Below are positions 44,168 to 57,800 of a DNA stretch of 62,000 bases, one piece after another (position 1 is the stretch's first letter; each line of letters starts with the position of its first letter). The notes under the pieces are model-generated. The model was given only the letters and a program-made list of their open reading frames with translations, was not told the DNA's origin and searched no databases. Location: positions 650,329-712,328 of the forward strand of contig NW_019774513.1 in the NCBI RefSeq assembly GCF_001039355.2. Reading direction: 5' to 3'. A program made the translations under genes and the position numbers. Source of the stretch: Lingula anatina (taxonomy: Eukaryota > Brachiopoda > Lingulata > Lingulida > Lingulidae).

Positions 44168-47100
44168 TTATCTCTCATTGATCAAATGCACCTTTGACGC
44201 TCCTACTGGAGAAGTTTCTAGAAATAAAAATGGTTAACAATTGTAATCTCAACAAAAAACAGATTTAATTCTAGATATATTGTATGCTTTGGAGGCAAAA
44301 TCTGAAATGATTTACACAATATAATTATTTTTCTTTGTTATCTGACCTACATTTAAATATAAAAAACATTACAATATTCATCTTAGGCAATGGTAACTCA
44401 CCCTCCTCCCCTCCTTCCTCTGCCCATCTCTGTCTTGCCCCAAGCAGAGTATCTGAGTCTATATCCTCTGTTCTTGTGGGATAAGTCACACCGTCTCCAA
44501 AGCTGAAAAATAAAACAAAGACAAAATGTGTAAAATGCCAGAAGCACTCAACTGTGCTGACAATTTAACTGTGTAGATTTTACAACTTCAACTTTGTGAT
44601 ATAATTATCATAACAAATGTACAGTAGCCTTCACATTACAGTAGCCTTCTACACTTCGAGACCCAAAAGTTCATTTGAGACACAATACGGGAAGATTCAA
44701 GTTTGTCAATGTTCACATTAATTTCAGCTTACACCAAAAAAAAATTCCATTCTATAAGGTTTGTCTACAATAAGCAATAATTCAAGTTACAAGGTGACTA
44801 GTCATGTAGAGTCTACTGTACCCACAACCATGAATCATTCCAATCATTAAATCAATCAAACTGGAAACTGATGTACAAAACACAGCTCTTCAATAAAAAC
44901 ATCTTCAATGAAATTTACAACTTTTAATCCCCCAACTCACAAAAACTTTGCTGTAACCCAGCATGCAGGAAGTACAGTGTATTAGGTGAAAGCATCCAGT
45001 CAGTTAACCAGACATATACATTGCGGTGTGCTAAATGCTTCAACCAATGTTGCATCTAGTGTTAGCGTCTCCAACCACTTGGTATTTACAACAAACATAT
45101 TACATAATTTTCAGGGTAAAGTCACTGAACAAGTCTTGGTATAATAGTTGTGTCTTGTTTATAACCTCCACCAAGGGGGTTATGCTTTTGCCTTTTTTGG
45201 AAGGATTCTGTTACAGTTTTCAGAGCAGGTAAGAAATGACATTAGTTAAAATCGTTTGGATTTTAGTGGTGATCCATTAATAACTAGTAATAAATAAATC
45301 CTTTATGAGAACTGAGCTGCCTTGGCAGAGGTCTGCACTCTCTGAGTGCCTTAGTGGAGGTCTAGCTAGCTGCACTCTCTGAGTGCCTTGGTGGAGGTCT
45401 GCACTCTCTGAGTGCCTTGGTGGAGGTCTGCACTCTCTGAGTGCCTTGGCGGAGGTCTGCACTCTCTGAGTGCCTTGGTGGAGGTCTGCACTCTCTGAGT
45501 GCCTTGGCGGAGGTCTGCCCTCTCTAAATGCTCTCCTACTTTTAGATTGGTTAATGCTGTCTGCTGGGACACTAATAACTTAACCCGTCTGAGTTTTAAT
45601 ATCAGAAAAGAGATGCCTTAATACTGCATCCACCTGCTGTGTAATCTCCAGGTGAAGGAGTGAAGCATCACGTGGGTAGGTATGAGAATGTTATTACTTT
45701 TTGCAATATTTTACTCTATTTAATTTTAAGATCTGTTGTATTGATTTACTGAGTGACATTTACATCATTTCTGGCATGAAGCCAACCAATTTTTCTGAAA
45801 TTAATTAAAAATTAACAATTTCATGCCAACCAATTTTTCTGAAATTAATTAAAAATTAACAATTTTAAGTAAATCTAACAAAGCACTGTTTTGGGGAACT
45901 TCTAACTTATTTAGTTCAAACTGACTAGGTAATTATCTTTGGTATCTGGGTGACATTAAACCATCTATTACTTTGAGTGATTTTTAGATGCTCTTTCATT
46001 AATTTTATTAGCCCTGTTCGTACCTCAAGAAAAAAAATTCTTACCCTCAACCCAATTCAGTGCTCCATTTATATTCCCAATTGTATAGGTGTAGGTGTTA
46101 GACTATCTCCAAGTCTATAATATAATTCTAATCTTAACTTTGTAACATCAAACTTTACTCTCTAAAGAATAATTTTAATTTCTGGGTGGGATGTGTACTA
46201 ATAATTTCTTGCAGCGAGCATGTAGATATTCCCAACATATGACAACCTGACCATCAGGTGAAGTTCCTGACTGTGTTACTACTACTGAGTAGACACTTGG
46301 GACATGGGGAAATCAATTATGGAGGAATAGGACAAGAGGTCCATTAAAGAAATAGAAAATATGGAGATATTTTGTGAAACTTGTCTCATTGAAAATGGTA
46401 CTTTTATATAGTAATTTTCTCTGACTTATCAATAATAGTACTTTTATATAAAACATGATATGTGAATTGACATGTTATTTTATCAATAATTGACAATATC
46501 ATCTAAATGATCAGATATACACATATATATTGACAGCCCTGGAGATTGAGGTAGCAAAATATTTCTACACAAAAATCTTAACTACTTCACAATGTCAGGC
46601 TAAAGTAAGTGTTAATCTCACCTCACAATTTTCAGACTAGAAAATATTAAAATACTCAAAGCTTTCAAGTATTGCAATCACATATTACAATTAAAAGATA
46701 TGTTAATAGAAAGACCCTACTTCACACACACATATCAAACTGGCATGCACTGTAAGAAGCAAAATGAAAAGTTACCCACACCTTATGACTCAGGCAAGTC
46801 GAGCAACACATCTAGAAATCAAAGTAGATCCAATGAGGATTAGTATTCTAAAGAGCACACCAAAACACATAGAAGCCAATGTATTTTTTTGCTTTTTTTC
46901 TAATTAAGGCTAGGGTTAGAAACAAAAATATGAACCATTTTCCACTTGTAGAAGGTGCTAAAATGACTTCAATCCCAGTTTTTATTTTTACCAGTTAAAT
47001 CTTAAACTGTGCGTTTCCTGGACAGAAATAAAATATACATTGGCTACTATATGCAACAAAGCACACCAAAAAAATAAAAAAACACTGATTTGACTTCTGA

Positions 47101-50100
47101 CCTTGGGCTTGCCGTGGCTGGATTTGTCTCACTCATCGTGTTGTACGAGCTCGCAACATTAGCATCTACTCGTGTTGGAAATGACAAGCCATCGCCAAGA
47201 CTACAAGAAAGAGAAAGGGTCAACATGCTGAGTTATAAAATCAGCAATGAGCAGCACTGCCTCAAACCAGCTGAAAGAGCCTGCTTCCAGATTGTACAAT
47301 AGATGGAGCCAGTGTCATTTACAGTTAGCCATAGCTAACAAATTCATTCTGATACAGTAAATGGGAATGTTACAGTGACTATCTTTTTTTTTTCTAAGAC
47401 AAAACAGCAAACAGCAGTCCAACACCTGAAAAACATGCACTTATCAATTCCCATTTTAGACTTCAAAACAACATCTGACCCAAAAGGAATGCATAGTTAC
47501 CTAGTAAATACTGGTAGAAACCACTTCTTCCTATCATCACCAAATATTTCCTGAAAGTTGGCTCTTTTCCCAAGACTGAAGCCATTTTTGTCTGGGCCAG
47601 ACCTAAATATGGGTGCTCGGAATGATTCTGGAAAGAATAAGCCCCCATTCAAATAATGTTCTAAATCTTCCTTCTGTCCTCTACACAGAAGTTTGAAAGT
47701 ACTCATTTTCATTATATTATATTATATTATAAATACCTGGAAATACCATACCCTTTTCAAATAATTTACAAATCTCTTAAGTGATTTGGTAATGTAAGTT
47801 AAGTACCTAAATGGTGAAATTTTGTACCAAATGTAATTATCATGCACTTTAAGGTATACTACCCACATTTTAAATGTCCCAAAGTCATATTTTCTATGTC
47901 TATACATCCAGCAAAGCTACCTATCTTCATCAAGTCATATCTTAAAGGGATAATAACTCTTCGTATGAGATCTATATTTCACAATAAAAACATTGTGAAC
48001 AACTCGTAGAAATATAATATATTCTGTTGTACAAAAAAAAACGGCACTTATAGCTATTGTCTTCAGACCATATGACCTCCATTGATGGCTATACTCTGTT
48101 ATAATCTCTTAAGAGATTTTAACAAAAAAACCAAACTTTTTAGAATAAAACCAGGGACTAACTTTGAATGTAAAAATGGATTCATTAACCATTGGTAAGT
48201 ATGGAAAAATTGTTGTTTACTCCTGGAAAATTCATTTTTTGGCCAAAATGAAGAGTTATTATCCCTTTAACAATGATAAAAAACCCTCAAATAGAATGAA
48301 AAGTGCCAAATTTTCTATGTGAAAATGTTCACTTACCTAATGTTGACCTGTTGTGTAGGGTTAGAAAAACATGGTAGCCAAACAGTGAGATGAGACTTAT
48401 AGAGAACATCACGGAGGCAAAGAACAGGAACAGGATGTGAAACCTGCCCAAGTCGTTGTGGAAACCACCCTGCTGAGAACACAATAGAAACAAGGATTTA
48501 TTACAAAGATTGTTATAATATCTGAACACAGAAACGCTGAGATTTGTCATTTATTGAGTTTTTGAAAGACTTACAAGTATAGAAGGTCCAATTATAGAAA
48601 AGAAATGGAGCAAAATACCTGCTTTAAGTTTTGATACCCGCAATGTTATTATGAGCTTGAACCTGTCTTTACAAAGCATTTCTTATGATGTTTGCAGAGT
48701 GACAACAACCTTTCTTACAACTTTTGCATTGGTTCAAAGCAAATAAAACTTTTAAATTATGCATCAAACAATTACAGCAGGACCATATTTGCAAACACTA
48801 TTCAAATATGCATTCACTTTCCAATGTAAATTTACAAGAAGGAACTAAATAAGACCCAAATCATTCAATTTATTTGCTTAAATTGTGTAGTTTTACAGAA
48901 TAATATGTCAATTATCTCAGCTCCAATCCATTCCATGCTATGAAAAAAATATACATCAAAAGCTGTTCTGAAACCAGATCAATACTTGTAATATTACTAC
49001 ATGCATCAATCAGCCATTCAAGAATTGGCAGCTAAATAAGATATACATGGACCCACTGTCACTCAATTGAATTACTCTTCTCATACGCCTCAATAAGTGT
49101 CACAATAATGGACACTATATAAAGTTTTTCTATTCAAGATGTATCTTGGGTCCTACTTGCATCATATTTTCGTCTCTTCACCCTGTATATGCCAACTGCT
49201 CACAAAATCAATGACACTGAATAATAAAATTCTCCTTTCCCTTTTTTTTTTTCAAGCCAAAGAGTATTGTAAGCTATCCTTGGATACAAACTAAAAATCT
49301 GTATCATTTCAGCATTAAAATCTGTATCATTTCAGCATTAATTGCCACATAAGGAATAGCCCGGTTTACTACTTACCGTCCAAAATCTTATGAAATATTT
49401 AAGCACTGTTAATGTCACGTATAAACAGTACAGAAGTGCATATCCCAAGAAGATGACAAAAAACTTGTAGTTGGTGAAAGACACGCAATTGTTGACCCTG
49501 AAAAATTAAAATTGAAGCTTCATTGGAATAAACTGTGGAAGGTCAAGTAATTTCTTACGCAGAAAAAGAAATTATGGTTATTTTGTCGCCTGATCAATAT
49601 TATTGGCTCCAAAAAAAGAAAAACCTGTCAAATGAGTACAAATTGCCATTCAAAATGTATTGAATTTCAATTAATGGCATGTTTTAAAATAGTAAATCAG
49701 ACGTTTATATTATTATGATCAATATTTTTCATTAAGCAAAACAAAACATGGTGTTGTTTGCAATGGTGATATAAAGTTTAAAATTATAATATATAAATAA
49801 AGGTAAAATACTACCATATTTCACAAATGTTACAGCTATTTACACTTACCAAGGGCAGTGGTGATCCATTTTAAGTATGCAACTGAAAAAGAAAGAATTA
49901 TTTAGTCAAGAAAATGTGCAGTATCATTATCATCTTCAAAAATCCCTATTTATACACTTTTCACTGTTCTTTCATCAGAATTCTTGCTTCCTTTCCTTTC
50001 TTTAACATTTCTTTCTTTTATTATTATCATTTTAATTTTTTTTTGGAGGGGGGTTAACAAATGAAATTGATGTAAGGCAGTATACGCTCTCTATGACGAT

Positions 50101-52506
50101 GTGTATATCACAATTACTGCGTTTTAATTCAAGCAGACAAAGTGACACGAGATACTGGTGTCAAATTAGTCTACTATGGCCATCTCTTGTAGTAATAAGC
50201 ATGCCTGATGCCTCATTTTCTCCAACACTATGCTCTTGTTTTTTATAACAAATGACATTCCTCATCTCAACAACTTCATTCTCATTAGTTTATGGCAAAA
50301 ACATAGCTTGAGCTGAGAATAACAAGACATAATTGTCTCAATGATCTCTACTTACGTCCCACACATAGAGCAATGGTGTGCTCTGTCTGGTTTAATACAT
50401 TTGCACTTCTCACAGTATCTGTATGCTGAAAGATATGAAAACGATTAAATTAAATTAAATTGAATGCCATTTCACATGTGCTTAATTTTTTCATTAACTA
50501 CTGATGACTACATTTTTAACACAGTTCAGCATATGCCTATAACTAGAGACAGTAACTCAGAATTCTGCCATTATCTGTTTTTTTTTTTTTTTTTTTTTTT
50601 TTTGGCGACAATTTGGGTAATAATTCAATCCTGTGATGAAGTATAAGGTAATAATAAGGTAATTATATTCGGTATAAATGGAAGTCAAAAAATCCACAGT
50701 TGTAGATAGTGAGTTCAGCTTACCCCCTGTAGCTGTTCTGCATTGCACTGGTAAATTTCGATCTCGGACCAATTTTGCCAATATTTGTCGCTGTTGCTCT
50801 TCATTCTCTGAAGATTCAAATCTTGCAACATCTTGTTCTGAGAGATAAAACTGAAAAAAAAAAGGTAAAATCTGACTGGCAGCCCCTTCATCATCGTGAT
50901 TTAATGCTAATTTTATTATCAAAACAACAAGGAGATTTCTGGAGAAAACCATATAATTTCAATGCATGACTGACTCAATTTAGTGGCTTGAATGCTTTAT
51001 TGAAATTGTCAGAGATATCTGCAAACATTCTTCAGTCAAAATCTAATCATTTTTAATCTGCTTTCAACTTAACAATTTGCAGCATATAACCAAACACAGG
51101 AATCAAACAGTACAGACTGCTTTAGGGGTACATTTTGCTATAATTATTATAATACTAGGATAATCCTGATCTACCTATGAGCAAATACACTCGATTAAAT
51201 TCCTCTCTTGGGACAATGATATGCTTCTCATCCCAATAAATGTCTCACTAATGACTTTCTCAGGTCAGATGAGATCAATAGAAACCAGAATTACCTCTGA
51301 ATGTAAATGGAAACCAGGGACTAGAAAAAGTTTCCATGGTAAAACCCTACACGGATAATATATGATGAGCATCTCTTTGTATCATTATGAATGTGAATGT
51401 ATCTAACTCGACCCTTTGTCCTCAAGTTTTTCTTTCAATGTTCACTTGGCCTTAAAATTTAGGTCAAGGTCAAGTATTTGCTTCTGATGCCCTTTCAGAA
51501 AATTCCACAAGTGGTGAAATGTCTTTTAAAGGTCAAATGACATTCTTAAACAATTGCATTTATCTATACAGTGCAAGACCCACATCCTCAGTTTCAGAGT
51601 AATGACAGAGACTTTCCCACCAGCACTCCATAATACCTCAGTTAAAATATTGTTGTAATATGGTTAAGATTCACCAGAGAAATTTTACTGTTTAATGATT
51701 CCACTTGGTTTAAGGAGGGTAATAGGGGTGACCTGCATCCATAATTCAGAATATATGGTTTTGATTATATGGGGGAATCAGAGTAAATTTATTAAATTTT
51801 GTATATTACCTGAAAGTGATGTCATTTAATCATAAAAATGGGGTCTTGAGCACCAAGTCAAGCTATACGTAAATGGCACACAAGTGCTGGTTATAGCAAA
51901 GTGTTTCCAACATTCTGAACCTCGGGGTGATACAACCTAACCAATCACACCATTGCCACATTATCCAATCACCCCCTGATAGACAGTCATCTCAAGCCGT
52001 AACTGATGGGAGCCCAGTGACGCCTGCTGTAAATGATATCCACTCATCACTGCGTCAAGATGGTCTAATGTACTGCTGTATTGTATGGCGCGTCTCACAT
52101 ATTGGAAGAAATGAGGATTATTGAACAATTCTTCATCTATTCTGATCACTGCAATGCTTTTTCACCAAGATACAGGCAGTAATGTTCAGCAGTTACTCAT
52201 ACGCACAAGTATAAACACCCACATACTCATTTCCTCCTACTCAAGGCTGTAAAATAAACACCAGATGCACGCACACATGCGCACACACAGACACACTGTC
52301 ACACACACAGACACATGAAAAGGACAAATTCTGGTGGATAACATAATCTTTATAACTGAATTGAAGACAAGAATATTTAAAATGGAGAAATGCAGAAAAA
52401 AGAAAGTGTACCTGTTTAGGTGTTTTCCCAGGCTCTGTATATATAGCTTGCCAGTAAGACCAGCCAAAGAATAGAAAGAACGGATGGTACAGCAACAACA
52501 GTATAA
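44168..52506 (-). CDS. DHHC palmitoyltransferase, ZDHHC2/15/20-like, copy A (5'-incomplete)
   Basis: Exons in coding order: 52412-52506, 50724-50850, 50356-50425, 49850-49882, 49377-49497, 48337-48472, 47501-47627, 44402-44502, 44168-44217 (TAA). A different last exon is at 47047-47200. The enzyme transfers palmitate to protein cysteines at Golgi or plasma membranes; the active-site Cys is in DHHC. Visible in order: a transmembrane segment ending [11 protein letters not shown]; the Cys-rich domain with [24 protein letters not shown] split across a 33-nt exon; VNNC; two transmembrane segments ([16 protein letters not shown] and [18 protein letters not shown]); an STLE version of the TTxE motif; ESFRAP...[10 protein letters not shown] and NFQEIFG typical of this subgroup. 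The N-terminal exon or exons are missing because the block ends at the N at 52658. Confidence 0.9.
45316..45530. repeat. 29-bp minisatellite in a palmitoyltransferase intron (copy A)
   Basis: About seven units of CTCTGAGTGCCTTGGTGGAG plus GTCTGCACT, one carrying a short insertion. The equivalent place in copy B (about 55912-55970) holds only about two degenerate units. Confidence 0.9.
45781..45866. repeat. 44-bp tandem duplication, copy A only
   Basis: A block starting GCCAACCAATTTTTCTGAAA occurs twice with a 44-bp offset. Copy B (about 56212-56255) has it once. Confidence 0.85.
47047..47200 (-). CDS. Alternative last exon of the palmitoyltransferase (copy A)
   Basis: CTTTCTTGTAG precedes this exon, which enters in phase 2 exactly like 44402-44502 and so can replace it after the exon at 47501-47627. 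It encodes [15 protein letters not shown], then [20 protein letters not shown] and a T-run-encoded aromatic tail, ending at TAG. The other exon begins with [10 protein letters not shown] in the same phase. A complement AATAAA near 46985 could end the transcript. I cannot exclude that it splices onward at a weak donor instead of terminating. Confidence 0.6.
47711..47731. repeat. (ATATT)4 microsatellite, copy A
   Basis: Four pentanucleotide units, at the place where copy B carries about 29. Confidence 0.95.
50578..50603. repeat. Poly-T tract
   Basis: About 26 T in an intron of copy A. The same place in copy B (about 60735-60757) has a slightly shorter run. Frames through it are artefacts. Confidence 0.9.
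52262..52318. repeat. Imperfect (CA)n repeat
   Basis: Interrupted CA-rich simple sequence near the first visible exon of copy A, between 50850 and 52412. Confidence 0.9.
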
Positions 52507-52657
52507 CTGGAAACAGAAAAATAACTAGAGGATCAGAGAGGCGATACCGCCTCCGAATATTGTACCACCAGCTGGAGCAAGCACATTCGTATAGACCCCC
52601 ACATACACAAAATAAGGGACACAGCCACCAGTTTTGTGCTTGACAAGCTGTAAAAAT

Positions 52658-52658
52658 N
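52658..52658. other. Assembly join between duplicated units 2 and 3
   Basis: A single N. Unit 3 restarts at the equivalent of 41973. The 5' exons of copy A are lost at this join. Confidence 0.85.
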
Positions 52659-54888
52659 TTTCCACATGTGCTTACAATATTGCTGTACCACACACGATTT
52701 GGTTGTTCTGAGTGTATTTAGCATATTATGTAATGTACAGTGATCCCCTACTGTTCTGGAATGATGTGGTCCACTTTTCACTCAAAATGTGTAGAACACA
52801 CTCAGGAGTGGAGCACCTTATTCTTCTACATGAAATCAACATTCATGTTTTAATCACTTTGCAGCAAACCAAAAAATTACCAATCATCATCTGTGCACTG
52901 TTTTCAGTACTGGGTCAGTGAGGTGTCCACATCAAACTAGAAACATATTCAAAATTACAAAATTTCCATGACAATTTCACAAGAGATAAAAGTTGTGCCA
53001 GTAGTTGGAAGTTTGCGGGGAGAGGGGTGTCTTTCATCTTTTAAGATAATAATAATAATATTAGGTACACTTTGTAGAAGCATGTTTCAATCATGTTGCC
53101 CTTTTCAGTAACCCTTCACAGAGTGTCAAGTTATAACGTAAATCTGAAATTGAAAAAGATATATTCAAAAAATAGGAAAAAATAGAAATTTTCACTAGAA
53201 AATGGGAATCTCCCCAAAAAAGTAGGAAAAATAGGAACTTGACACCCTGCTTTCATTACAATAAGTCCCTGAAACCTCCTAAAAACATATTTAATACTTT
53301 GAAGTTGGGTATTTGCGTAAAATACCACAGGAACAAAAACTGGTGTCTCTGACAATATAATACATTATGTTGAAGAGTGACAAAGCAAACTGTTGAACAG
53401 TTTCATTAGCTATGTGCTTGAAATGACCAATGCAGTTTCTTTCGTCAATAGCTAAAGAAAATTCACTGATATTTACCTATCACTGCCCTTGTTTTCTTGA
53501 TGAAGTCGGACTGTCAGCTGACAAAATACTGGCAAGTTAATTTTCTATAGCTATTGACATAAAAAACTCTTATAGGTCTAACCAGTATCTGCAAGCCTGA
53601 GACTGTGAACAAAAGTTATTCATGTGTCCTGTACATGTCTATAAAAAAATCCTGGGGGAAACTCCCGGCAAGTCATCCCCATGGTTCAACCTTCCTGTGG
53701 CCAAGCTCCAGATCATCACAGACGCAAACTTACGATGACATAATAAATATACCAAGTCTAGTTACTGTTATATATTAATATATGTTAGCTAGTCAAGTGT
53801 ATCTTAACAACCATAGCAATGTTTCAAAACAACTGATCAAACAAAATATGAAGCATTACCTTGAGATTGGTTCTTTAAAGTTTTACAAAAGTGAAATTTG
53901 TCATCATATTCAAGGTAAAACACTGGAAAATAAAGCTAGTGAAAGGAAATCAGTCTTCCTCCTGATGATAATAAACCAATTCAAGAAGTGAGCGGTTTTG
54001 CGTATTTCTTTATCTTAGAAATAATAATAGCTATATTCAAGCCTAAACATGTATCAGTACCACCTTTTCTAATATTTATAATAGTCAACATCATATATGC
54101 TGTGCATTTCTCTTCCCCAGTCAAATATGAACAGTACATTTGATGTGTGTCAATGTGTGCCTTTGCTGTATTATATTATAACATTGTATCTACCCTGTAT
54201 ATTGTGACCACAGTCTACTACTGTCTCTTCACCCTGAGTGTCAAGGGGCATTCACACCTGTCCTGCTTAATGTCAAATAGTGTAGGCAACAAATAATTGA
54301 TGGGAGTTCCTACTAGGATCCCCGTGTGATCTGTGTATCTTGTAGTGTGTAGTACCTAGACCATTTTCGGTTTAAGTGTAGACAGGTCTGAATGCACCAT
54401 CAGAGTACTGTTTTGTGACTCACAATGTCATCAACACGAAATGACAGAAAGGTGAGTGAATTAATGTCTGTTTTACAGACAAATCTCATTTTCACACACT
54501 TCTTACAAGGATGCAATATATATTTTATCCACAACATAATTCTATTCCTGGAATAAATAAAGCTCACTTTAATTGTGTATAGTTTGTTCATTAAATGTGA
54601 ACTGAATAACTTCAACGTCTTCTAGTAAAGACTATCTGGCTTCCTCAACTTCCTCTAGCAATATAACAAACACAAACTTTCAATCCAAATCCATACTTTC
54701 CATTTCAGAGAGACTGTCTTCATGTGACAACAGCTTCAACACTCACTTAACACAGTCATCCTGATATCTAAGTTCTATTTATTTGTCAACTTGTAGCTGT
54801 ACATCAGAGATAGAGTATGAAAGATCAGAGTTGTTTCTGGCAGTACAACATCAAATTCAAATCCCTATGCATCTAAGTCCAGTCCACG

Positions 54889-57800
54889 TTATCGCTCATT
54901 GATCAAATGCACTTTTGACGTTCCTACTGGAGAAGTTTCTAGAAATGAAAAAAAAAAAAAATGTTTATAATTATAATCTCAACAAAAACAGATTCAATTC
55001 TAAATACATTGCATGCTTTAATCTCAAATCTTTGGAGACGAAATATGACATGATTTACACAATATAATTATTTTTCTTTGTTTTCTGACCCACATTTAAA
55101 CAACACAGTTATATTAATAGTACTACGCAAACATATTAAAAAACATTACAATATAAATCTTAGGCAATGGTAACTCACCCTCCTCCCCGCCTTCCTCTGC
55201 CCATCTCTGTCTTGCCCCCAGTAGAGTATCTGAGTCTATATCCTCTGTTCTAGTGGGATAAGTCACACCATCTCCAAAGCTGGAAAATAAAACAAAGACA
55301 TGTTGTGTAGAATGCCAGAAGCACTAAACTGTAGATTTTACAACTTCAACTTAGTGATATAATTATCATAACAAATGTACAGTAGCCTTCACATTACAGT
55401 AGCCTTCACATGACAGTGGCCTTCACATTACAGTAGCCTTCACATTCATTATATCAATCAAACTGGAAACCAATGTACAAAACACAGCTCTTCAATAAAA
55501 ACATCTAAATGAAATTTACAACTTCTCCCCCAACTCACAATAAACTTTGCTGTAACCCAGCATGCAGGCAGTACAGTGTATAAGGTGAAACCATCCAGTC
55601 AGTGTCAGATATACATTGCAATATGCTATATCCTTCAACCAATGCTGCATCTACAGTTAGCCACTCCAACCACTTGGTATTTATAACAAACATATTACAT
55701 AATTTTCAGGGTAAAGTCACTGACAAGTCTTGGTATAATAGTTGCGTCTTGTTTATAACCTCCACCAAGGGGGTTACGCTTTTGCCTTTTTTGGAAGGAT
55801 TCTGTTACAGTTTTCAGAGCAGGTAAGAAATTAGAGATTAGTTGAAATCGATTGGATTTTAGTGGTGATCCATTAATAACTAGTAATAAATTAATCCATT
55901 ATGAGAACTGAGCTGCCTTGGCTTAGGTCTGCACTCTGAGCTGCCTTGGCGGAGGTCTGCCCTCTCTAAATGCTCTCCTACTTTTAGATTGGTTAATGTT
56001 GTCTGCTGGGACACTAATAACTCTGAGTTTTAATATCTGAAAAGCCTTCTATATATCATCCACCTGCTGTGTAATCTCCTAGTGAAGGAGTGAAGCATCA
56101 CGTGGGTGGGTATGAGAAGGTTATTACTTTTTGCAATATTTTACTTTATTTAATTTTTAAGATCTGTTGTATTGATTAACTAATTAACATTAACATCATT
56201 TCTGCCATGAAGCCAACCAATTTTTCTGAAATTAATTAAAAATTAACAATTTTAAGTATATCTAACAAAGCACTGTTTTGGGGAGCTTCCAAATTATTTA
56301 GTTCAAACTGACTAAGTAATTATCTTTGGTATCTGGGTGACATTAAACCATCTATTTCTTTGAGTGATTTTTAGATGCTCTTTCATTAATTTTATTAGCC
56401 CTGTTTGTACCTCAAGAAAAAAATTCTTACCCTCAACCCAATTCAGTGCTCCATTTATATTCCCAATTGTATAGGTGTACGTGTAAGACTATCTCCAAGT
56501 CTATAATATAATTCTAATCTTAACTTTGTAACATCAAACTTTACTCTCTAAAGAATAATTTTAATTTCTGGGTGGGATGTGTACTAATAATTTCTTGCAG
56601 TAGAGCATGTAGATATTCCCAACATATGACAACCTGAACATCAGGTGAAGTTCCTGACTGTGTTACTACTACTGAGTAGGCACTTGGGACATGGGGAAAT
56701 CAATTATGGGGGAATAGGACAAGAGGTCCATTAAAGAAATAGAAAATATGGAGATATTTTGTGAAACTTATCTAATTGAAAATGGTACTTTTATATAGTA
56801 ATTTTCTCTGACTTATCAATAATAGTACTTTTATATAAAACATCACATGTGAACTGACATGTTATTTTGACTATTATTGACAATATTATCTAAAGGATCA
56901 GATATACAGATATATTGACAGCCCTGGAGATTGAGGTAACAAAATATTTCTACACTAAAATCTTAACTACTTCACAATGTCAGGCTAAATTATTAATCTC
57001 ACCTCACAATCTTCAAACTAGAAAATATTAAAATACTTAAAGCTTTCAAGTATGGCAATTATATATTAGAATTAAAAGATATGTTAATAGAAAGACCCTA
57101 CTTCACACACACATATCAAACTGGCATGCACTGTAAGAAGCAAAATGAAAAGTTACCCAAACCTTATGACTCAGGCAAGTTGAGCAACACATCTAGAAAT
57201 CAAAGTAGATCCAATGAGGATTAGTATTCTAAAGAGCACACCAAAACACATAGAAGCCAATGTATTTTTTTTTTTGCTTTTTTTTCTAATTAAGGCTGGG
57301 GTTAGAAACAAAAATATCAACCATTTTCCACTTGCAGAAGGTACTAAAATGACTTAAATCCTAGTTTTTATTTTTACCAGTTAAATCTTAAACTGTGCGT
57401 TTCCTGGACAGAAATAAAATATACATTGGCTACTATATGCAACAAAGCACACCAAAAAAATAAAAAAAAAAACACTGATTTGACTTCTGACCTTGGGCTT
57501 GCCGTGGCTGGATTCGTCTCACTCATCGTGTTGTACGAGCTCGCAACATTAGCATCTACTCGTGTTGGAAATGACAAGCCATCGCCAAGACTACAAGAAA
57601 GAGAAAGGGTCAACATGCTGAGTTATAAAATCAGCAATGAGCAGCACTGCCTCAAACCAGCTGAAAGAGCCTGCTTCCAGATTGTACAATAGATGGAGCC
57701 AGTGTCATTTACAGTTGGCCATAGCTACCAAATTCATTCTGATACAGCAATGGGAATGTTACAGTGACTATCTTTTTTTTTCTAAGACAAAACAGCAAAC

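Larger units (their letters stand above)
41973..52657. repeat. Duplicated block, unit 2 (10.7 kb)
   Basis: Carries palmitoyltransferase copy A. It is co-linear with unit 3 (52659-62000) over the whole of unit 3, with frequent small substitutions and indels in introns and very few amino-acid changes in exons. It is bounded by Ns on both sides. Confidence 0.9.

Noticed and set aside
45277-45572. Repetitive minus-strand frames over the minisatellite
   Set aside because: They are the translation of a 29-bp tandem repeat in an intron and are not retained in copy B.
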